From: Oceanospirillaceae bacterium
GTDB taxonomy: Bacteria > Pseudomonadota > Gammaproteobacteria > Pseudomonadales > Balneatricaceae
Direction of reading: 5' to 3'
Assembly: GCA_003521845.1 (NCBI GenBank)
Contig: DPHB01000026.1
Span: forward strand, 196,136 to 240,841
DNA length: 44,706 bases
Shown here: positions 39,857-44,706 of the stretch, piece by piece
How positions within the stretch are numbered: position 1 is the stretch's first letter
How the letters are laid out: the number at the start of each line of letters is the position of its first letter
Notes under the pieces: generated by a model
The model's database searches: none
What the model saw: only the letters and a program-made list of their open reading frames with translations
Told to the model about the DNA's origin: nothing
Translations under genes and position numbers: made by a program

Positions 39857-42418
39857 TTACAGTGAACGCTGGATTTCAACCGTATCGAATACTTCGATCT
39901 GGTCACCCACTTTCACGTCATTGTAGCTCTTCACGCCGATACCACATTCCATACCGTTACGCACTTCTTGTACGGCATCCTTGAAGCGACGCAGGGATTC
40001 CAACTCGCCTTCATAGATAACCACGTTGTCACGCAATACACGGATAGGCTTGCTACGGTGCATAGTACCTTCGGTCACCATACAACCAGCAATCAAACCA
40101 AGCTTAGGTGAACGGAATACGTCACGCACTTCGGCAATACCTACAATTTCTTCACGCAACTCTGGTGACAACATGCCCGACAAGGCCTGTTTCACGTCGT
40201 TGATGATATCGTAGATTACGCTATAGTAACGCAGATCAACGCCTTCTTTTTCGATCAACTGCTTAGCAGGGCCATCAGCACGTACGTTGAAGCCAAAGAT
40301 AACCGCGCTAGAAGCAACAGCAAGGTTAACGTCAGACTCGGCAATACCACCGACACCACCAGAAACCACGTTCACTTTTACTTCTTCGGTACCTAGGTCC
40401 ATCAAGGAGGCCGTCAAAGCTTCCAAGGATCCACGTACATCAGTCTTCAATACCACATTCAATACGCTGGCTTGTTCTTTGCCCATGCTAGCAAACATAG
40501 TATCAAGCTTAGCCGCATGTTGACGGGCCAATTTCACATCACGGTATTTACCTTGACGGAACAAAGCCACTTCACGAGCCTTCTTCTCGTCGGGTACCAC
40601 GGTGAAATCTTCACCAGAATCAGGCGTACCGTTGAGCCCCAAAATTTCTACAGGAATGGCAGGTCCGGCGTCTTTCACTGGCTTGCCGTTTTCGTCCAAC
40701 ATGGCACGAACACGACCAAACTGCTGGCCAGCCAAAACGATATCGCCCTGCTTTAAGGTACCATTTTGAACCAATACCGTAGCCACAGAGCCACGACCCT
40801 TATCCAAACGCGCTTCAACAACAACGCCCTTTGCCGGTGCTTCTGGCACAGCAGTCAGCTCCAATACCTCAGCTTCTAGAAGCACAGCATCTAGCAGGTC
40901 ATCGATACCGTCACCAGTCTTGGCCGACACAGGAATAAACTGTACGTCGCCACCCCAGTCTTCTGGCAATACATCACGGCTAGACAACTCTGTCTTCACG
41001 CGATCTGGATCCGCGCCTTCTTTATCCATCTTGTTGATAGCAACAACCAAAGGTACGCCCGCTGCTTTCGCGTGCTGCACGGCTTCTTCAGTTTGCGGCA
41101 TAACACCATCGTCGGCGGCCACAACCAGGATAACAATATCGGTGGCTTGTGCGCCACGGGCACGCATGGCGGTAAACGCCGCGTGTCCAGGCGTATCTAG
41201 GAAAGTCACCATACCTTTGTCAGTATCAACGTGGTAAGCACCAATGTGCTGAGTAATACCACCCGACTCTCCGGAAGCAACACGCGCATTACGGATACTA
41301 TCCAGCAAGGAAGTTTTACCATGGTCAACGTGACCCATAACAGTAACAACCGGAGCACGCGTTATTTCCGTACCTTCGTAGCTAATATTATCAACAACGG
41401 CAGTTTCAACGGCGTCATCCTTCAACAATTTAACCGTATGACCCATTTCTTCCACCACAATGGTAGCGGTGTCTTGGTCGATAGTTTGGTTGATGGTTGC
41501 CATAGCACCCATGCCAAACATGACCTTAATGACTTCGGCCGCCTTGACGCTCATCTTGCTAGCTAATTCAGCTACTGTGATGGACTCAGGGATAGCCACT
41601 TCGTGGGTAACGGCTTCCGTTGGACGTGAGAAACCATGTTCTTGGTTACGCTTAGGTGCTGTCAACTTGCCTTTATTACGTGGCTTACGGTAGCGGTCAT
41701 CATCACCGCCCATGCCACGCTTTTTGTTGGCGTTGCCTTTGCCCTGTGGCTTGCCTTTATTAGCGGCACCGCCCTTGGGCTTATCAGGAGAACTGAAGGT
41801 ACGCTCTTGCGCGCCGCCTTTAGGCTTCTTGACATCCTTTTTAACATCTTTCTTTGGCGCTTCCTTACGTACTTCGGCAGCAGGTGCAGCCTTTTCAGTT
41901 TTCGCCACAGCCGCTTGTGCAGCCACAGTCGCTTCCGCAGCTTTGGCCTTGGCTTCTTGCGCAGCCGTTTCAGCGGCAGCTTGCTCAGCCGCGGCTTGAT
42001 CGGCGGCCACCTTATCAGAGGCAGCTTGTGCCGCTGCCTCTTGCTCAGCAGCTTGACGCTGGGCATTCAATTCTGCTTGCTCTGCTTCAGCCTTAGCCTG
42101 TAGCTCTTCTTCGCTTTGCTTCACGTAGGTACGCTTTTTGCGCACTTCAACGTTAACTGTGCGCTTACCACCGGTACCAGCCACTTTCAAAGTACTGGTA
42201 GTCTTACGGCGCAAAGTAATTTTTTTCGGGCCATCGGCTTCTTCGCCGCTGCCACCGTGGGCTTTTTGCAAATGCACTAGCAAAGACTTACGTTCTTCTT
42301 CAGATACGGCGTCTTTTGCAGCACGCTTGCTTAAGCCTGCTTCTTCCATTTGAGTCAGCAATCGCTCAACGGGAACACCTACCGTACCGGCAAGCTTTTC
42401 GACAGTTAGGTCTGTCAT
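39857..42418 (-). CDS. infB: Translation initiation factor IF-2
   Basis: IF-2 is the GTPase that brings fMet-tRNA to the 30S subunit and joins the 50S. The 853-residue protein has an N-terminal IF2_N domain (LTVEKLAGTVGVPVERLLTQ), an Ala/Glu/Lys-rich linker (about 100-270), a second IF2_N near 285, then the G domain: G1 VMGHVDHGKTSLLD, G3 DTPGHAAF, G4 NKMD, G5 SAKTGDG; C-terminal domains bind initiator tRNA. It is 26 bases after nusA. Internal starts giving shorter forms, as in E. coli, were not assessed. Confidence 0.97.
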   Translation of the reverse strand: MTDLTVEKLAGTVGVPVERLLTQMEEAGLSKRAAKDAVSEEERKSLLVHLQKAHGGSGEEADGPKKITLRRKTTSTLKVAGTGGKRTVNVEVRKKRTYVKQSEEELQAKAEAEQAELNAQRQAAEQEAAAQAASDKVAADQAAAEQAAAETAAQEAKAKAAEATVAAQAAVAKTEKAAPAAEVRKEAPKKDVKKDVKKPKGGAQERTFSSPDKPKGGAANKGKPQGKGNANKKRGMGGDDDRYRKPRNKGKLTAPKRNQEHGFSRPTEAVTHEVAIPESITVAELASKMSVKAAEVIKVMFGMGAMATINQTIDQDTATIVVEEMGHTVKLLKDDAVETAVVDNISYEGTEITRAPVVTVMGHVDHGKTSLLDSIRNARVASGESGGITQHIGAYHVDTDKGMVTFLDTPGHAAFTAMRARGAQATDIVILVVAADDGVMPQTEEAVQHAKAAGVPLVVAINKMDKEGADPDRVKTELSSRDVLPEDWGGDVQFIPVSAKTGDGIDDLLDAVLLEAEVLELTAVPEAPAKGVVVEARLDKGRGSVATVLVQNGTLKQGDIVLAGQQFGRVRAMLDENGKPVKDAGPAIPVEILGLNGTPDSGEDFTVVPDEKKAREVALFRQGKYRDVKLARQHAAKLDTMFASMGKEQASVLNVVLKTDVRGSLEALTASLMDLGTEEVKVNVVSGGVGGIAESDVNLAVASSAVIFGFNVRADGPAKQLIEKEGVDLRYYSVIYDIINDVKQALSGMLSPELREEIVGIAEVRDVFRSPKLGLIAGCMVTEGTMHRSKPIRVLRDNVVIYEGELESLRRFKDAVQEVRNGMECGIGVKSYNDVKVGDQIEVFDTVEIQRSL

Positions 42419-42444
42419 GATTTATTTCTCCTTTGGGTTGGCGA

Positions 42445-43926
42445 TTACTCGAACCAAGGTGCACGGGCAGTCATAATTAACTCCGCTGCTTTCTCTTCGT
42501 TCAACTCTTCAATATCAATCAGTTCATCAACAGCTTGTTCAGCCAAATCTTCCATGGTGATGATACCGCGGCTAGCCAATACAAATGCTAGATGAGTATC
42601 CATACCTTCCATGTTCAACAGGTCTTCAGCAGGCTCTTGATTGTCCAACTGCTCTTCAGCTGCGATAGCCTGGTTCAACAATTGGTTCTTGGCACGACCG
42701 CGTAGCTCTTCAACCATGTCTTCGTCTAGGCCGTCGATTTCCAACATTTCTTCTAGTGGCACGTAAGCAATTTCTTCCAAAGAAGCAAAGCCTTCTTCTA
42801 CCAACATCATGGCGAAGTCTTCGTCGATATCTAGGGCATCAACAAAACGCTGCACCAGGCTACCAACTTCTTGCTCTTGCTTAGCGCCGGCTTCTTCTTC
42901 AGACATAACGTTGATGGTCCAGCCAGTCAACTCAGAGGCCAAACGCACGTTCTGACCGCTACGACCAATGGCCATAGCTAGGTTTTCTTCGTTTACCGCA
43001 ACGTCCATTGAGTGCTTGTCTTCATCAACAACGATGGAGCTTACTTCGGCAGGTGCCATGGCATTGATAACCAATTGCGCTGGGTTATCATCCCACAAGA
43101 CAATATCAACACGCTCGTTACCCAGTTCGCCAGTAACGGCCTGCACACGCGAACCACGCATACCTACACAAGCGCCGACTGGATCGATACGACCATCGTT
43201 AGTCTTAACAGCAATTTTAGCACGAGAACCCGGGTCACGAGCAGCCGCACGAATTTCGATCACTTCTTCAGAAATCTCTGGCACTTCAATCTTAAACAAC
43301 TCAACCAACATTTGTGGCTCGGTACGGCTCAAGAACAACTGTGGACCACGATTCTCAGTACGCACTTCAGACAGTAGTGCACGTACACGGTCACCCATGC
43401 GAAAGGTTTCACGACCAATCAGTTGATCACGACCCAACAAGGCTTCCGCATTGTTACCTAGGTCAACGATGACGTTGTCGCGGGTTACCTTCTTTACCGT
43501 ACCACTGATAATTTCGCCAATGCGATCACGGTATAGCTCAACCACCTTGGCGCGCTCAGCTTCACGCACCTTCTGCACGATCACTTGCTTGGCAGTTTGC
43601 GCGGCAATACGGCCAAAGGCTTCGGTAGCAATCTCTTCTTTAACAATGTCACCAAGCTCTAATTCTGGCTTATCTTCTTGCGCGTCTTCTAAAATCAGTT
43701 CAGCAGAAGGATTTGTGTAATCTTCGTCCGTAACCACAGTCCAGCAGCGGTGGGTGATAGCTTCACCACTCTTGCGATCAATGGATACGCGAATATCGCA
43801 TTCCTCGTCAATACGCTTACGCGTAGCGGTGGCCAAAGCCAGCTCAATTGCTTCGAATATAACGTCTTTGGGTACGTCTTTTTCGTTAGAAACCGCTTCG
43901 GCTACTAATAGAATTTCTTTGTTCAT
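42445..43926 (-). CDS. nusA: Transcription termination/antitermination protein NusA
   Basis: NusA binds RNA polymerase and nascent RNA and tunes pausing, termination and antitermination. The 493-residue protein has the N-terminal polymerase-binding domain (MNKEILLVAEAVSNEKDVPK), S1 domain (about 135-200, ISGTVKKVTRDNVIVDLG), two KH domains (with ACVGMRGSRVQAVTGELG and LAMAIGRSGQNVRLASELTG), and two C-terminal acidic repeats. I chose ATG at 43926 to match the conserved MNKEIL start; GTG at 43938 would add four residues. The gap to rimP is 19 bases. Confidence 0.97.
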   Translation of the reverse strand: MNKEILLVAEAVSNEKDVPKDVIFEAIELALATATRKRIDEECDIRVSIDRKSGEAITHRCWTVVTDEDYTNPSAELILEDAQEDKPELELGDIVKEEIATEAFGRIAAQTAKQVIVQKVREAERAKVVELYRDRIGEIISGTVKKVTRDNVIVDLGNNAEALLGRDQLIGRETFRMGDRVRALLSEVRTENRGPQLFLSRTEPQMLVELFKIEVPEISEEVIEIRAAARDPGSRAKIAVKTNDGRIDPVGACVGMRGSRVQAVTGELGNERVDIVLWDDNPAQLVINAMAPAEVSSIVVDEDKHSMDVAVNEENLAMAIGRSGQNVRLASELTGWTINVMSEEEAGAKQEQEVGSLVQRFVDALDIDEDFAMMLVEEGFASLEEIAYVPLEEMLEIDGLDEDMVEELRGRAKNQLLNQAIAAEEQLDNQEPAEDLLNMEGMDTHLAFVLASRGIITMEDLAEQAVDELIDIEELNEEKAAELIMTARAPWFE

Positions 43927-43945
43927 ATCAGCTCTCACTTAACCA

Positions 43946-44401
43946 CTAAAAACGTGGAACAACATTCGCTTTATCAATGCTACTTAAAGGCAGCAAAAAT
44001 TCTTCATTATCAACTTGCAACACAACGTCTTCGCCTTCGACGCCGCGCAACAAACCAGTAAATTTACGACGACCGTCAAACGCCATACGTAAACGTAAAC
44101 TTATCGTCTGGCCAGCATTAATGGCATACTGCTCCAGCGTAAACAACGGGCGATCTAAGCCTGGCGATGACACCTCTAGGTTGTATTCCCCACTAATCGG
44201 GTCTTCCACATCCATTATCGCACTAACTTGACGACTTACTTCGGCACACATATCAACATCAATGCCATTGGCATGGTCAATATAGACACGCAAGGTACTA
44301 AAACGCCCTTGCGACTGATATTCCAAACCCCAAAACTCGCAGCCACAAGCCTCAACGGCTGGCTGTATCAGGGTTTCTAGTTGAGCTGCAGCACTGGCCA
44401 C
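43946..44401 (-). CDS. rimP: Ribosome maturation factor RimP
   Basis: RimP is needed for 30S assembly. The 151-residue protein has EACGCEFWGLEYQSQGRFST, LRVYIDHANGIDVDMCAEVS and EVSSPGLDRPLF, the last being the family signature. The start is GTG at 44401, with AGAGG eight bases upstream. It follows metY through two hairpin terminators, as in the E. coli metY-rimP-nusA-infB order. Confidence 0.95.
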   Translation of the reverse strand: MASAAAQLETLIQPAVEACGCEFWGLEYQSQGRFSTLRVYIDHANGIDVDMCAEVSRQVSAIMDVEDPISGEYNLEVSSPGLDRPLFTLEQYAINAGQTISLRLRMAFDGRRKFTGLLRGVEGEDVVLQVDNEEFLLPLSSIDKANVVPRF

Positions 44402-44417
44402 GATCTAACCTCTTTGC

Positions 44418-44450
44418 AAAAACAAAAAATGGGTCCAAATGACCCATTTT
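44418..44450 (-). terminator. Terminator/attenuator just upstream of rimP
   Basis: AAAATGGGTC (44426-44435) and GACCCATTTT (44441-44450) pair around CAAAT. On the minus strand TTTTTTGTTTTT follows. It lies 17 bases before rimP and may attenuate read-through from metY into the rimP operon. Confidence 0.85.
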
Positions 44451-44479
44451 AAAAACAACAAAGCCCCATAAAGGGGCCT
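44451..44479 (-). terminator. Terminator downstream of the tRNA-like region
   Basis: GCCCC (44463-44467) and GGGGC (44473-44477) form a short G-C stem; on the minus strand the T-rich TTTGTTGTTTTT follows. It is the first of two tandem terminators between the initiator tRNA and rimP. Confidence 0.75.
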
Positions 44480-44543
44480 CATTAAGTTCGAAGTTTTCAG
44501 TTCAGCCGAAAGGCAAACCTTTCCAACTTCAAACTTGAGTATT

Positions 44544-44634
44544 TGGTAACGGGATCGAGTCTGATCCTACGACCTTCGCCGGCTTTAACCGCCAAAGGTG
44601 AGAGTTGAGTCCGACCTAGTCGGGCACTTGCCAC
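44544..44634 (-). pseudogene. Degenerate tRNA-like sequence, related to the initiator tRNA 3' half
   Basis: On the minus strand this stretch ends CCCGTTACCA, and it shares CGAAGGTCGTAGG and the T-arm/acceptor layout with the initiator tRNA at 44651 (35 against 36 bases from the CGAAGG box to CCA, with scattered mismatches). No 5' acceptor strand pairs with the CCCGTT 3' end, the T-loop is one base short, and the would-be anticodon loop lacks U33. The left end is approximate. A decayed tandem duplicate of metY is the likeliest origin; a novel structured leader is the alternative. Confidence 0.5.
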
Positions 44635-44650
44635 CACACTCTCTTTACAT

Positions 44651-44706
<56 letters not shown>

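Noticed and set aside
41636..42103. 155-codon plus-strand frame inside infB
   Set aside because: A by-product of the repetitive Ala/Lys-rich linker of IF-2 read in antisense.

Overview
The window reads as ordinary chromosome of a free-living, probably marine gammaproteobacterium. It carries the metY-rimP-nusA-infB-rbfA-truB-rpsO-pnp block, the ygfB-pepP-ubiH-ubiI operon divergent from zapA and 6S RNA, rppH-ptsP, a Vibrio-type 283-residue ThyA, and a complete Mrp-type Na+/H+ antiporter operon. Base composition is near 50% GC with no abrupt change. This fits the Cellvibrionales/Pseudomonadales-type marine lineages, but genus cannot be fixed by reading alone. No prophage, insertion sequence with a transposase, CRISPR array or rRNA is visible.

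Layout. 1-1441: glnE (minus), cut by the window edge. 1551-6283: an orphan cytosolic histidine kinase, its terminator, then argA and ilvD (plus). 6292-6328: a 37-bp near-perfect palindrome. 6395-13805: nine overlapping minus-strand Mrp antiporter genes, preceded by a tandem universal stress protein gene. 14861-18693: thyA (minus), divergent from folA-tauE-lgt-NRDE (plus). 18663-21478: rppH-ptsP (minus). 21618-22274: a HAD phosphatase. 22291-28549: minus-strand ygfB-pepP-ubiH-ubiI, gcvH and rlmI. 28668-29480: zapB-like gene, zapA and 6S RNA. 29481-29804: a gene-free stretch holding a 99-bp inverted-repeat element, a candidate minus-strand small RNA and an exact CpxR box. 29805-31862: cpxRA. Then ilvA (minus), rpiA (plus), serA (minus). 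35685-44706: the minus-strand transcription/translation block from initiator tRNA to pnp.

How the genes work together. The housekeeping content covers nitrogen control (GlnE, PtsP), amino acid synthesis (ArgA, IlvD, IlvA, SerA, GcvH), folate/thymidylate (ThyA, FolA), lipoprotein maturation (Lgt), ubiquinone synthesis (UbiH, UbiI), RNA decay (RppH, Pnp), ribosome assembly (RimP, RbfA, RlmI, TruB) and cell division (ZapA). Envelope and ion homeostasis come from CpxRA and the Mrp complex.

The most interesting stretch is 29481-29804. The fau (ygfA) gene that often follows 6S RNA is absent. In its place are an inverted-repeat element, a hairpin plus eight-T terminator on the minus strand with no gene in front of it, a promoter-like sequence, and GTAAA-N5-GTAAA between that promoter and cpxR. 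Together these suggest an undescribed CpxR-controlled small RNA divergent from cpxRA. Other items worth checking are the Mrp operon without a full-length MrpA, several REP-like palindromes in intergenic gaps, and a degenerate tRNA-like sequence downstream of the initiator tRNA.
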